A stretch of 64,000 bases of DNA from Sphingomonas sp. Leaf22. Its GTDB lineage: Bacteria; Pseudomonadota; Alphaproteobacteria; Sphingomonadales; Sphingomonadaceae. The DNA is taken from the NCBI RefSeq assembly GCF_001421715.1, contig NZ_LMKP01000023.1, positions 1 to 64,000 of the forward strand, in the 5' to 3' direction. How positions within the stretch are numbered: position 1 is the stretch's first letter; every line of letters begins with the position of its first letter. Under the pieces are notes generated by a model. The model had not been told where the DNA came from. It ran no database searches and saw nothing but the letters and a program-made list of their open reading frames with translations. The translations under genes and the position numbers were made by a program. Below, one piece after another: positions 8,101 through 16,863 of the stretch.

Positions 8101-9093
8101 CTACCGTCGATTTTGGAAGCCTGTCTCATCCTTCGTGAGGTATCGTTCCGACGCATAGTAGCTTCGAAGCTGCTCGGCGGTGTTCTGATCGGCGCCCTTC
8201 AGCCAGCGGGTATGCCAGGTCAGGAACCACAGCCAGTCCGCCGTCGGCCCCAGCCCGGCGGGATTCGGAATCGGACCATTCTCGTGAAGACAGATGGGCA
8301 CGGTGTCGCGCACGATCTGCTTCACCTGACCGAACATGGGAGCCAGTGCGCCGTGGTCGTCAGCGTAAATGTCGGCACCAGCGATGTCGACATACGCCCG
8401 GCCAGGATAATAGGCCGCGTCGACGTTCTGCCCAGCCCAGCCCAGCACCCAGATCAGATTGTCGAGCTGCATCGACCGCGTATACGTGTCGTACATCAGC
8501 TGCCAGAGCGCCCGGAAAGCATCCGGGCCGTGCTTGCCCCACCAGAACCAGTCACCGCTGAATTCGTGGAACGGACGCCACAGCACGGGAACGCGCTGGT
8601 CGCGCAACTTGGCCAGCAGCGCCCCGATCTCCTTCATCTGAGCCATCATTGCCCGGTTCTGCGGCGTGCCAAGGGTCAGCGCGCGCGCGACGTCGAAATC
8701 CTTCTTGCTGTTCTCATACCCCGTGCCGATGTCCGGTGCCCCCCAATGCCAGCAGATCGAGACGATGCCGCCCGAGCGATGCCACTCGGCTGCGCGTGCG
8801 TTGACGCCGGCATTGTCCTGCGGGTGAATATAATCGAGCCCAAGTACGGCCGGCAGCTTGCCTGTCTGCCGTTCGATGTACGATAACTCGTCACGCTCGC
8901 TGCCGGGCGACTCCTGCTGGCCGGTGAGCGTCTTGCGGCCGTAGATCGACCACAGATACCGGTAGAGCGATCGTGCCTCGGCCGAGGCGGATCGGTTGCT
9001 CAAGGTACGTTTCGGCACGGCGGCTCCGGCGTGCCCGGCAAACCCCAGCGTCGCCACGCCGCCTACCACCAGTTCGCGCCTGCTCAAGATCAT
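8101..9093 (-). CDS. GH26 beta-mannanase-like glycoside hydrolase, exported
   Basis: GH26 enzymes hydrolyse beta-1,4-mannan. The likely acid/base E177 lies in WRPFHEFSGDWFWWG, a hallmark of the family, and the likely nucleophile is E271 in CLHENGPIPN. The N-terminus (ILSRRELVVGGVATLGFAGHAGA) is a twin-arginine-type signal peptide, so the enzyme is probably periplasmic or secreted. The start at 9093 is preferred because GGAGAG precedes it by 7 bases; the frame extends 12 codons further upstream. It stands alone, far from the glycan locus at 42-58 kb, but could supply manno-oligosaccharides for the same pathways. Confidence 0.88.
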   Translation of the reverse strand: MILSRRELVVGGVATLGFAGHAGAAVPKRTLSNRSASAEARSLYRYLWSIYGRKTLTGQQESPGSERDELSYIERQTGKLPAVLGLDYIHPQDNAGVNARAAEWHRSGGIVSICWHWGAPDIGTGYENSKKDFDVARALTLGTPQNRAMMAQMKEIGALLAKLRDQRVPVLWRPFHEFSGDWFWWGKHGPDAFRALWQLMYDTYTRSMQLDNLIWVLGWAGQNVDAAYYPGRAYVDIAGADIYADDHGALAPMFGQVKQIVRDTVPICLHENGPIPNPAGLGPTADWLWFLTWHTRWLKGADQNTAEQLRSYYASERYLTKDETGFQNRR

Positions 9094-9334
9094 CCCATTC
9101 TCTCCGTCGCGATCCGCTATCATCGGCAAAATGACTTATCGACCCCGTCAATCCGGGCACCTCTCAGCAGGCATTTCCCAAAGCTCGCTTCCGGGCAAGT
9201 ACGGGGCCGCTCGTCGAACCGCAATAAACGGATGTCCGAAGCTGGGCAGGCGGCTTCGAATGTCTGGATGTGGGGCGTAGCGCACCACGTACGGACATGA
9301 TGCGCCCTAACCCGGCAAGAAGCCAAATGGATGC

Positions 9335-10402
9335 TTATGTCCTGGAAAGTGGCGCATGATCGATCCGCGGCAGAACGTGGCGGGCAAACAGATCCGCTTC
9401 GGCCTGATGCGGGTACCCCGACAGGATAAAGGCGTCGATACCGAGATCACGGTACATCTGCAGCTTTGCCAGGACCTGATCCGGATCGCCGACGATCGCC
9501 GCGCCGCATCCAGACCGCGCACGACCGATGCCGGTCCATAGATTGTCTTCGGCATAGCCGTCGCCGCCGGCACCCTCCCGCAGCGCCGTTTGCGCCGCGA
9601 CGCCGGCCGAGCGTGCGTCAAGCGAGCGTGCCCGTATCGCTGCACCCTGCGCGACGTCCAGTCGCGAGAGCAACCGGTCCGCAACGGCCCGGGCCTCGGC
9701 CTCGCTTTCGCGAACGACGACATGGGCACGGTAGCCGAAGCGTAGCGTCCGGCCATAACGGGCGGCACGTTCGGTCAGGTCAGCGATGATCGCCGCGACG
9801 TTGTCGCGCGTGTCAGGCCACATCAAATATACGTCGCATTCGCGCGCAGCAGCGTCACGCGCGTCCGGCGACAGGCCGCCGAAATAGAGCAACGGCGCCC
9901 GGCCGGACATGGTGGTGATGCGCGGCGGATCGACCTTCAGCTTCCAGAACGCTCCATCATGATCGAGCGGTTCGCCGTTCAGCAGCGTGCGAAGGATGCG
10001 CATCGCCTCGACGGTACGGGCGTAGCGCGGGCCGGACGGGAGGGTTTCGCCCGGGAGGTCGGACGAGATGATGTTGATGTTCAACCGGCCGCCCAGCATC
10101 CGGTCGATCGTCGCGATTTGCCGGGCGAGCTGTGGTGGCCAGCTTTCGCCGATGCGAACGGCCATCAGCAACGCAAGGCGGCGCAACATCGGCGCGATCG
10201 CAGCAGCGAAAGCTGTCGTATCGATGCCTAGCGCATAGCCCGACGGCAGGAGGATATTATCGTACCCACCGGTTTCGGCCTGCAGCACGATATCGCGGCA
10301 ATGCTCCCAACTGGACCGCAGCATGGGATCGGGCACGCCGAGAAATTCGTAATCGTCGTCGCACAAGGCGGAGAACCAACTGATTTCGCAAGGTTCGCTC
10401 AC
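9335..10402 (-). CDS. LLM-class flavin-dependent monooxygenase, alkanesulfonate monooxygenase (SsuD) like
   Basis: The protein has the bacterial luciferase-like TIM barrel. Features typical of SsuD-type enzymes include the N-terminal ISWFSAL strand, GRLNINIISSDLPGE, and a C-terminal GDPDQVLAKLQMYRDLGIDAFILSGYPH segment (read in parts). Such enzymes use reduced flavin from a partner reductase and oxygen to desulfonate alkanesulfonates. No ssuE, ssuABC or reductase gene is nearby, so the substrate is open. The GTG start at 10402 has AAGGAAG upstream and overlaps the stop of the preceding esterase fragment (GTGA). The open frame extends about 97 codons further upstream, but that part is antisense-like sequence of the esterase gene. 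Confidence 0.85.
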   Translation of the reverse strand: MSEPCEISWFSALCDDDYEFLGVPDPMLRSSWEHCRDIVLQAETGGYDNILLPSGYALGIDTTAFAAAIAPMLRRLALLMAVRIGESWPPQLARQIATIDRMLGGRLNINIISSDLPGETLPSGPRYARTVEAMRILRTLLNGEPLDHDGAFWKLKVDPPRITTMSGRAPLLYFGGLSPDARDAAARECDVYLMWPDTRDNVAAIIADLTERAARYGRTLRFGYRAHVVVRESEAEARAVADRLLSRLDVAQGAAIRARSLDARSAGVAAQTALREGAGGDGYAEDNLWTGIGRARSGCGAAIVGDPDQVLAKLQMYRDLGIDAFILSGYPHQAEADLFARHVLPRIDHAPLSRT

Positions 10403-10962
10403 TTGCGTTCTTCCTTTGCCGTTCTGGGGTCGGGTATGCCGATCGCTGCGAGCCGGTCCATCAATGCACGATTGGGCCAGGCGCGCAGACGGACGCCATC
10501 GCCGAAAGCGATCATCTTCTCGCCCTTCGGATCGTAGCGCGGCCACGAGAGACCAAGGGCTGGCGTATTCGGGTTGCCGGTGGCGGCGAAGGCGACGATC
10601 GCCGCCTGCATCCTGCCGCCGAGCAAATAGTCTGCGGCAGTCCAGTTGCGCGTACGGCGAGGTCCGTTCAGGCTGTCGAAGGTATCGAGCCAATAGGGCA
10701 GGTCGTCGGTATGATTGACAGCGGCGGTCGCTGGATCGAGATCGGAAAAGGCGACACCCGGCGTGTAGGGATGCCGACGCTCAAAGACATAGGCATAGAC
10801 CGGCGCGCGGCCATGTGCCGCCTGCATCCTGGCCCAGCTACGCATCATCGTCGAAAAGCCGCTGTCATGCGCGAGCATACGGGCCGCGAACGCGGCATCA
10901 CGGTCGTTATTCGCCGGATACAGGCGCGATACCTCGTCGGCCCGATCGCCGAACCAATAAAG
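10399..10962 (-). pseudogene. Truncated type-B carboxylesterase, C-terminal part only
   Basis: The translated frame matches the C-terminal third of carboxylesterase/para-nitrobenzyl esterase family proteins: APVYAYVFERRHP, then the catalytic-histidine region around AAVNHTDDLPYW, TGNPNTPALGLSWPRY and the closing MDRL. Homologous-looking sequence (YWFGDRADEVSRLYPAN) continues upstream of the only in-frame ATG at 10878 to a TAG at 10963, where it ends abruptly. The catalytic serine (GESAG) half is absent. It was probably cut by a rearrangement; the downstream monooxygenase still overlaps its stop codon. Confidence 0.8.
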
Positions 10963-10965
10963 CTA

Positions 10966-11351
10966 GCCGGGCAGCGGCGCGGAGCGGTTGGGAACCGCGG
11001 ACGCCGAGGTTAATGAGCGACCGGCGTTGGGAAGCGGGCAGGGCACTTGGAACGACCGCTACTGGGTCAGTATCACGGAGGGAGAGGTCGACCGCTTTCG
11101 CACAATTGCAGATCAATCGAAGCCGGTACAAAGTTCAGGCTTATCGACGGAGCCGCGTTGAGGAGAATTGATGGCGGTCGTCGGTCGATAGGTTTTGGCT
11201 TCGGACGCCTGAATTTCTTACTGCCGATGCCTATTGCCCTGCTGACACTACCTCAAAAGCAGTCACCTTAGGCAAAAGTGTTGGCATGAGCTGGTTTGCC
11301 ACAGCAAATATTCTGGCTGGCATAAGGTTTACTTACCGCCGTGATCGCTTC
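10966..11351. other. Gene-free stretch after the pilus operon
   Basis: About 390 bases lie between the last gene of the pilus operon and the break point of the esterase gene. No frame resembles a protein and no clear terminator with a T-run is seen. The junction probably dates from the rearrangement that removed the esterase 5' half. Confidence 0.45.
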
Positions 11352-11612
11352 CTAGAAGATGACGGTTCTTCCGACCTTCTCCCGGGTATCAGCAAACGGC
11401 TTTACCTTATCCGTCACCCTGTGAGGCGGTGCTACGGCACTGCATTTCACGACTTCGGTGGTTGATACGGCGTTCGAAACGACACACCGATCGATGACGA
11501 CGACGCTGACGGTTAGCGTCCCCGGCGCGGTCTCTGCCCAAGCAGGCATAGCATAGGCTAACAGCCCCCCGGCGATCAAACGGTGTAAAATGCGCAAAAC
11601 AGCCCCCTTCAC
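11352..11612 (-). CDS. Small exported protein with a spore-coat-U-like N-terminal strand
   Basis: An 86-residue frame starting with GTG. A clear signal peptide (about 1-26, ending AMPAWA) is followed by ETAPGTLTVSVVVIDRCVVSN, which mirrors the mature N-terminus of the major pilin-like protein at the head of the operon (SGVLTVEVTVVSTCAVGS, with the same Cys). The rest of the SCPU beta-sandwich is missing and the tail is unrelated. It may be a truncated pilin gene or a small accessory subunit. The start codon lies inside a short hairpin (CAGCCC/GGGCTG, about 11,599-11,616). Whether it is translated is unproven. Confidence 0.55.
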   Translation of the reverse strand: MKGAVLRILHRLIAGGLLAYAMPAWAETAPGTLTVSVVVIDRCVVSNAVSTTEVVKCSAVAPPHRVTDKVKPFADTREKVGRTVIF

Positions 11613-11654
11613 GGGCTGCTATACGCCGAACCTCCATTTCGGTTCCATCATCAT

Positions 11655-12149
11655 TTAATAAATAATGGTTACCACCGGCGTGTCAGAATAGGCACCGGGT
11701 TGCGCAGTTTGCCGAGCTGGAAGTCGAGCATAGACTGTCATTGGTTGCCGTGATCCAAAAAGGGACAACAGGTACAGGACACCGACACCTCCAGTTGCAC
11801 CTATTCCGCTACCCCAGATACCGCTGAACCCAGGATCCGAATACAGATTGTATTGGAGGCGCTTCGAGCCGGATCTTAATTCGCGCTGGGCGATGTTGCC
11901 GGACTGTCCCGCTGAAACGTCGATACGATAACCGAATGCGATGCAATCAACGACCGTACACGTACAGGCGACGTTGATTGTTCCAGTTGTCGTTAGCGGC
12001 GCAGTCTGCAGCGGATTGTAGACGCCAAACCTCACGGGCATCGTAGAAACCGTGCAGGAAACTGCGTCGGCCGTGGTCGGGTGCGAGCAGGCAAGTAGAG
12101 CCGCCGCTACTGCGAGCCGCTGCTTACAGCGGATGGCAAATAACCGCAT
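11655..12149 (-). CDS. Spore coat U (SCPU) domain pilus subunit
   Basis: A secreted subunit of an archaic (Csu/sigma-type) chaperone-usher pilus. The start at 12149 gives a signal peptide (MRLFAIRCKQRLAVAAALLA to about TTADA), then a Cys-containing SCPU domain with VRFGVYNPLQTAPLTTTGTI, the LQYNLYSDP strand and a C-terminal YSDTPVVTIIY strand that would be the donor/acceptor-strand region. The start overlaps the usher gene by 26 bases, implying coupling. It is the last SCPU-sized gene of the operon, where a tip subunit usually sits, but it has one domain rather than the two of CsuE-type adhesins. Confidence 0.82.
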   Translation of the reverse strand: MRLFAIRCKQRLAVAAALLACSHPTTADAVSCTVSTMPVRFGVYNPLQTAPLTTTGTINVACTCTVVDCIAFGYRIDVSAGQSGNIAQRELRSGSKRLQYNLYSDPGFSGIWGSGIGATGGVGVLYLLSLFGSRQPMTVYARLPARQTAQPGAYSDTPVVTIIY

Positions 12150-14376
12150 CAGTGGTTCCCTGCTGAAAGCTGATACCGCAACGCTCTCCTCCCATCTCCA
12201 CCTGGGCAGCAACATTCTGATCAATATCAGTCAGATAGGCAACCCCGTCATAGCCGATCATATCATCGGGATGCCCCGTGCGAATTAGGATCGACCCCAT
12301 CGGCACCGGCTGTCCGTTGGGTAGCATGATGTGAATGGCCGCAGCGCGCACGCGACGAACCGGTAACCTAACGACAGCACCACCAGCGCCGCGCGTCCGC
12401 ACAAGCACCTCGGCTTTGGCCGCCTCATGCTCGAAATCGATCCCGTCATAATCGAGCGCGATCCGCGCGATCGCATTGGCGGGAAGGTCGGGCAGGAAGA
12501 GGCTGCCATCCGAACGCGTCCGCCCGGCCGGGCGATTCTCGAGGCTGACGGCAATATCGGGCTGGCCGGTCTGTACGACGACGAAACTCTGCCCGACAGC
12601 GGTCGCCAGTTCGGGCCGTCCACCGACCCACAACGCCGCGCCCGAAGCGAACACCCGACCGGCAGCGCGGTGACGATCAATCTGGACGTCGCCACCAATC
12701 TCGCCTGAGCGCCCCCGAAAGGTCAGGCCGCCGCCGAGGGAGGTGGCGCGATCAGGCGTCATCGAGAGGGTAGTGCGCAAGTCGGTGCCTTGATCAACCT
12801 CACCGAACCGCGCCCAGCTCGCTTGTCCCGATAAGCCCTGGATGTTGTGGGATGCCTGGACAACCGCCGACGAGCGGTTCGATAGGGGTAAGGTAAGGCC
12901 AACCGCCGCCAACAGACCGGACTGCCGCGCCCGGGTTTCGACAACGTTGATGAAGGCGGACAATCGATCGCCGATGGGACGCGACCAGCTTGCCGCGATG
13001 ATGCGGGTATTCGAACGCCGCGAATGCAGCACTGTAGCGGAAAGCGACAGCCCGCCAAGAATGGGTGAACGCCATGCGCCGCCGGCCTGAAGCGTCCAGT
13101 CGTCACCGACGAACCGTTGGTTCGCCAGCGTCTCGAACTTCCCGAAGCGCTTCTGCGCGACAACGAACGCAGACATGCGCGGATCGTCGCGCCGCAGCGA
13201 AATGGTCGCGTCCGCGCCCGTTGCGCCGTTCGAATGCGAGATGTCGCTGCTAATCATCATGATGCCGAACTCGCTCAGCTTCGAGGTCAGGCTAGTACCG
13301 GCAACCTGTACCGTTCCCGCCACGGCGAGCCGCCCCTCTGCGGTGAGCCTGTCGCTGATGCCGTGGCGAAGGGTGCCGGAGGCGAAGCCGGCACCATATC
13401 GATCGCCGGGGGCGAAGGCATTGCGCCGTAGCAGACCGACCTGGGCCGACATGGCCGTCAACCCGGGTCGCAGCAATTGACGCGAGCTGTAAAAGGATAG
13501 CTGCTGAACACTCTCGCGGCCCAGCGCGTCGCGGACCAGCAGCGAGACCTGCCCGGCACCGTCGACCATCGGCACGCCGGAGACGGCAAACTGGCCTGCC
13601 TTCACGTCCTGTGTCAGTCGACGAACGCCGTTTACGTACAGGTCCACCGTCGATGGCACGCCGTTACCACCGGTAAGTTGCGGCAGCGGCATCGTGACGA
13701 GGTCGGGCTGCAATGTGAAGTCCGTCGCAAGCTGGACGCCCGCTGCGCGAATAGCGCCATTGGCCGAACCGTCCGGGCCGATGAAATCACCGATCGTCAG
13801 CCGCTGGGTCGATCCGGGATTTTCGAACACATACCGCGTTTCCAGACGTCGGACGTCCAACGCGCGACGCTCCCGATTACGATTGACGAGCACGCCGCTC
13901 GAAACTGTACCGAAAGGGCCGAATAGCCGAAGCTCGCCGGTTGCGCCGATATTGCCGGTATCATCGCCATATGCCGAGTAGTTGAACAAGCCGCCCCATG
14001 CCGGGAATACGGCATCGGTCTGCGCCGAGGTAACGGCTATCTCGCTTCGACCCATCGCTGAAGGCGCAACCTCGATTTTGAGGATCTGCGTGGCCTGATC
14101 GAGGTGGTAGGCGAGGCCGGCAATGCTACGGAGGCGGACCGGGCCGTCGCCTGCTACCGCATCGATTCCGAGCATTTTCAGGTCGCTGGCACTCGCTGCC
14201 AGATCGTCTTCACTCCCGAACAGCTCAATGACGCTGCCGGTATCGACGCCGTTGACCCATGCCTGCGCGTAGGTTTCGCTGGCTGCGGGTTGTTCGGTGA
14301 CGACGAGAGGAACCGCAGGTGCCAATGATCCGGGCGAAACGGCCAGGAGGCCGAGCGCAAGCAGAAGTCCGGCCAT
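12124..14376 (-). CDS. Outer-membrane usher of a chaperone-usher pilus
   Basis: This is the pore and assembly platform for pilus subunits. The 750-residue protein has an N-terminal signal region, then the usher N-domain with AQAWVNGVDTG (receptive to chaperone-subunit complexes). A large beta-barrel follows (for example LRLFGPFGTVSSGVLVNRN and TIGDFIGPDGSANGAIRAAGVQL, read in parts), then a plug/middle region around VDLYVNGVRRLTQDVKAGQF and a C-terminal Cys-containing domain (CGISFQQ). The length is somewhat short for FimD but normal for archaic CsuD-type ushers. It sits 10 bases after the chaperone gene. Confidence 0.92.
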   Translation of the reverse strand: MAGLLLALGLLAVSPGSLAPAVPLVVTEQPAASETYAQAWVNGVDTGSVIELFGSEDDLAASASDLKMLGIDAVAGDGPVRLRSIAGLAYHLDQATQILKIEVAPSAMGRSEIAVTSAQTDAVFPAWGGLFNYSAYGDDTGNIGATGELRLFGPFGTVSSGVLVNRNRERRALDVRRLETRYVFENPGSTQRLTIGDFIGPDGSANGAIRAAGVQLATDFTLQPDLVTMPLPQLTGGNGVPSTVDLYVNGVRRLTQDVKAGQFAVSGVPMVDGAGQVSLLVRDALGRESVQQLSFYSSRQLLRPGLTAMSAQVGLLRRNAFAPGDRYGAGFASGTLRHGISDRLTAEGRLAVAGTVQVAGTSLTSKLSEFGIMMISSDISHSNGATGADATISLRRDDPRMSAFVVAQKRFGKFETLANQRFVGDDWTLQAGGAWRSPILGGLSLSATVLHSRRSNTRIIAASWSRPIGDRLSAFINVVETRARQSGLLAAVGLTLPLSNRSSAVVQASHNIQGLSGQASWARFGEVDQGTDLRTTLSMTPDRATSLGGGLTFRGRSGEIGGDVQIDRHRAAGRVFASGAALWVGGRPELATAVGQSFVVVQTGQPDIAVSLENRPAGRTRSDGSLFLPDLPANAIARIALDYDGIDFEHEAAKAEVLVRTRGAGGAVVRLPVRRVRAAAIHIMLPNGQPVPMGSILIRTGHPDDMIGYDGVAYLTDIDQNVAAQVEMGGERCGISFQQGTTDAVICHPL

Positions 14377-14386
14377 GACGCTATCA

Positions 14387-15139
14387 TCACTGCGTCAGCA
14401 GAACGGATGCACGTAAGAGCTTGCCGCTTTCCTGGACCGTGAGCGCCAGAGTTTTGGTAGGCGTGGTCGGCGTATAGGTCCACGACCGCTCCTGTCCGGC
14501 AAGGGCGTAGCCCGCGAGACCCGGCGCAATCACCACCGATTTCCCGCCGTCGTGCACCGCGAGTTCGACGAACTTGGCATGCACCGGTCCGCGGTTCCTG
14601 ACGCTAATCGTGACCTGGTTCGTCTTTGAGTCTTGGCGTGCGTTCCATTCCAGCTGTTGGGACCGAGCAACTCCTGCGGCCGGTGCGATGAATACCGGGA
14701 GGATCATGCGCACGGGAAGCTGCAGCTGTCCTGGCGCACCCGCCAGCGGCAACTGGTCGATGACCAACCGATAGCTTCGCTCAACCGGACCCGCGGGTGC
14801 CTTGGCGACGACACGGACAGCCTGCGCGCCGCCTGCCTCAAGACGGAACAGCGGCGGACTAAACCCGGCATCCGTGGCGGGGGTGTAGACTTCTTCGTCA
14901 TCTGCCATCGTCCAGCTGAAGAGCCGAACCTGAACCGTCACCGGACCATTGCCCGGATTGCTGACGATCGTAGAAGTACTCCGCGTCCCTTCGGCCAACG
15001 TCAGCTGCACCGGCGCGACCGACAGGCCGCCCCCCTGGGCAGCGCTACCCGCGGTCTGCGCCAGTACCGGCGATACTGGTGCGGACGAAAGCGCGAGGCC
15101 GAGCCAGACCAACGCCGACGAGACTAAAGCCGCTTTCAC
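14387..15139 (-). CDS. PapD-like periplasmic pilus chaperone (CsuC type)
   Basis: The chaperone caps pilin subunits by donor-strand complementation and hands them to the usher. After a signal peptide (about 1-27) the sequence GLSVAPVQLTLAEGTRSTS is the usual first strand of PapD-like domain 1. Domain 2 starts near residue 155. FimC-type chaperones use a basic residue pair near the start of the A1 strand and an alternating hydrophobic G1 strand; the QLQLPVRMILPVFI segment here fits the G1 position. It lies between the major SCPU subunit and the usher. Confidence 0.9.
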   Translation of the reverse strand: MKAALVSSALVWLGLALSSAPVSPVLAQTAGSAAQGGGLSVAPVQLTLAEGTRSTSTIVSNPGNGPVTVQVRLFSWTMADDEEVYTPATDAGFSPPLFRLEAGGAQAVRVVAKAPAGPVERSYRLVIDQLPLAGAPGQLQLPVRMILPVFIAPAAGVARSQQLEWNARQDSKTNQVTISVRNRGPVHAKFVELAVHDGGKSVVIAPGLAGYALAGQERSWTYTPTTPTKTLALTVQESGKLLRASVLLTQ

Positions 15140-15148
15140 GATCAGGCC

Positions 15149-15646
15149 CTAGTAATAGACCGTGATCGGAACGGTGTCCGAATACACGTCTGCCGGCGCG
15201 CTCTGACCGGCGACGATCGAGCCATATACCGGGATCGAGTTGGCGGTCGCGCCAAGACCGGTCTGACCGATAAGACGCTGTGCCGTGACGCTATTGCCAA
15301 AGCGCTGCGTACCGGCACCGTCCTGGAACAGATTGTAAGCAAGATACTGCGCCTGGTTGGCACCCTTCATGCGGCGTTGCGTGCCAGAGGCATTCGCACC
15401 ATCGCTCAGACCAACCGAGAACGGAGTGCCCTGCGTACAGGTCACGTTGACGTTGACCCGCGTCGGTGTAGTGGTACCTGCCGCCGGATCAACTGTTCCG
15501 AAAGCAAGCGTCCCACTGCCAACAGCACAGGTCGATACAACCGTGACCTCAACGGTGAGCACGCCGCTTGCTGTCTGTGCAAACGCCATGGGTGCACCAG
15601 CCACCAAGCAAGTCGAAAGCGCAACTGCGCAAAAAACGTTTCGCAA
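15149..15646 (-). CDS. Major SCPU-domain pilin of the chaperone-usher pilus
   Basis: First gene of the pilus operon and probably the most abundant subunit. A signal peptide (about 1-23, ending MAFA) precedes QTASGVLTVEVTVVSTCAVG, the N-terminal extension that would donate a strand to the next subunit. The SCPU sandwich then shows NVNVTCTQGTPFSVGLSDG, the MKGANQAQYLAYNLFQDG core motif and a final YSDTVPITVYY strand. It starts with TTG, supported by CGGAG 8 bases upstream; there is no in-frame ATG near. The TTG start may limit translation. Confidence 0.9.
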   Translation of the reverse strand: MRNVFCAVALSTCLVAGAPMAFAQTASGVLTVEVTVVSTCAVGSGTLAFGTVDPAAGTTTPTRVNVNVTCTQGTPFSVGLSDGANASGTQRRMKGANQAQYLAYNLFQDGAGTQRFGNSVTAQRLIGQTGLGATANSIPVYGSIVAGQSAPADVYSDTVPITVYY

Positions 15647-15850
15647 TTGATATACTCCGTGTCGAATCTCCGTGTCTGAACAGTGCCATAGCGGTATTAA
15701 CGATGTATTTCGATGAACTATACAAATTGTCTCGTCAAAACTTATTATGTATACAATCTACTCCGTACTTTTTATACATAAAGAGCAGGATTGATCTGCA
15801 TCAACATCAGGCACGTTAGAATTTGCATCATTGATAGCGGCGAATTTCGC
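15647..15850 (-). promoter_or_regulatory. AT-rich upstream region of the pilus operon
   Basis: The 200 bases upstream of the pilus operon are far richer in A and T than the rest of the window, with several TATA-like boxes on the minus strand and the near-palindrome TTATGTATACA. One candidate promoter is TTGATG, 17 bases, TTATGT in the distal half, but no single pair is convincing. Such composition is typical of regulated, silencer-bound or horizontally acquired promoters. Confidence 0.45.
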
Positions 15851-16032
15851 CATTATTGTAACGGGCAGGGCTTGGACGTCAGTCTCCCATCGGCACTGGC
15901 AAGGCACCCACTCCGCCTGAAGATGCGGCGGAAGGTGGATGTGCGGAAACTTGTTGCGGGAGCGTCGTCGCTCTGTTGCAGTAAGCGGCCTGACGGAGGC
16001 GAGCCCTTCCGGAACTGCGGCTTTCGATCGCT

Positions 16033-16460
16033 TGATCTTCCCTCGTTTGACGGACACCGATGACAGGCTTTGCGGAGCCAGGAGGTGTAGGATGGCGATT
16101 ACGACGAAGCGTCGGTTCACGGAGGAGTTCAAGCGCGAAGCGGTAGCGCTGTAGGAGACGGGCGGTCGGATGTAGGCCGAGGTGGCCGCTGAGTTGGGGA
16201 TCATGCCGACGATGCTGCGTCGCTGGCAGCGCAAGTTGCAGGAGAGCGGCACCCCGCCAGCGGATCAGGCGTCGGAGATCGCGCGGTTACGCCGCGGGTT
16301 GGACCGGACGTGGATGGAGCGCGACATCCTGAAAAAAAGCCGTGGGCATCCTCTCGACGATGCTCGAGACAGGCTTTGCAGAGATGCCGCGGGGCAGTTC
16401 GCTTTCATCGAGCAGCATGCGTCCACCTGACCGGTGAACGTCATGTGCCGCCGGGTATCT
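16033..16460 (+). mobile_element. Decayed IS3-family element, left end and 5' part only
   Basis: From 16033 the bases TGATCTTCCC, GTTTGACGGACACCGA resemble the terminal repeat of the intact IS3 element at the left edge of the window, which also carries GTGGACACCGA at the same distance from its end. A broken orfA and the first residues of orfB follow. The similarity stops near 16460 and no right end is seen. Confidence 0.7.
16092..16456 (+). pseudogene. Broken IS3 transposase orfA/orfB remnant
   Basis: The frame reads as OrfA (TTKRRFTEEFKREAVAL, then AAELGIMPTMLRRWQRKLQE and WMERDILKK) but is cut by two in-frame stops at 16152 (TAG) and 16173 (TAG). After the A-run at the usual frameshift site the sequence continues as the start of OrfB (GQFAFIEQHAST, then PVNVMCRRVS). 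A TGA stands where family members have a tryptophan codon. The catalytic domain is missing. It is inactive. Confidence 0.82.
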
Positions 16461-16562
16461 AACCTTCGAACAGGCCGAGCAGCGGGTAACCGGCTAACCC
16501 AGCATGTTCGCTTTCGGAAAGCCGCGACCGGCACGATCGAACATCTGCATCGTCATCCCCCC

Positions 16563-16662
16563 CCTTCGCCGAAAGCCGGGTGGCGAGACGACGTGCCTCG
16601 ACAGGATCTGCCGTGGTCAGAGGGACCGTTATAGGACGGTTGACGATTTTCCGCAGGTACAA
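16563..16662 (-). pseudogene. Possible integrase N-terminal scrap
   Basis: About 33 residues on the minus strand (YLRKIVNRPITVPLTTADP, then VEARRLATRLSAK) look like the N-terminal part of DUF6538-type tyrosine integrases, in which an RxSLxTxDPxEARRRA pattern is usual. The similarity ends at once and no catalytic domain follows. It lies about 200 bases from a tRNA gene, where integrases are often found. The match is short, so this is tentative. Confidence 0.4.
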
Positions 16663-16669
16663 CCTGCGG
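16651..16669. repeat. Perfect 8-bp inverted repeat with 3-base spacer
   Basis: CCGCAGGT, ACA, ACCTGCGG. It covers the TTG that would start the integrase-like scrap on the minus strand, so it could be an old operator or a small hairpin. No T-run follows on either strand. Confidence 0.6.
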
Positions 16670-16863
16670 CGATAGTGTTAGCGCGCGCTGCGCCACCACC
16701 GATAGGGAATCGAGGCCATATCCAAGTCTCGCCCGGTCGCCGGCGCGAGCCTCTCATGCGGGCCGAGGGTACCATCGTGTGCACAGTTTGGTGCCCAGGC
16801 CGGTGTCCCGCGAGGCGCGGCCGGACGCCGGAACGGCGAATTTATGTGGGTTCAGCGCGAATG

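Noticed and set aside
16704..16713. AGGGAATCGA repeated from the tRNA-Gly T arm, as a possible attachment site
   Set aside because: Only 10 bases match and the flanks diverge at once; attachment repeats are normally longer. It could be chance.
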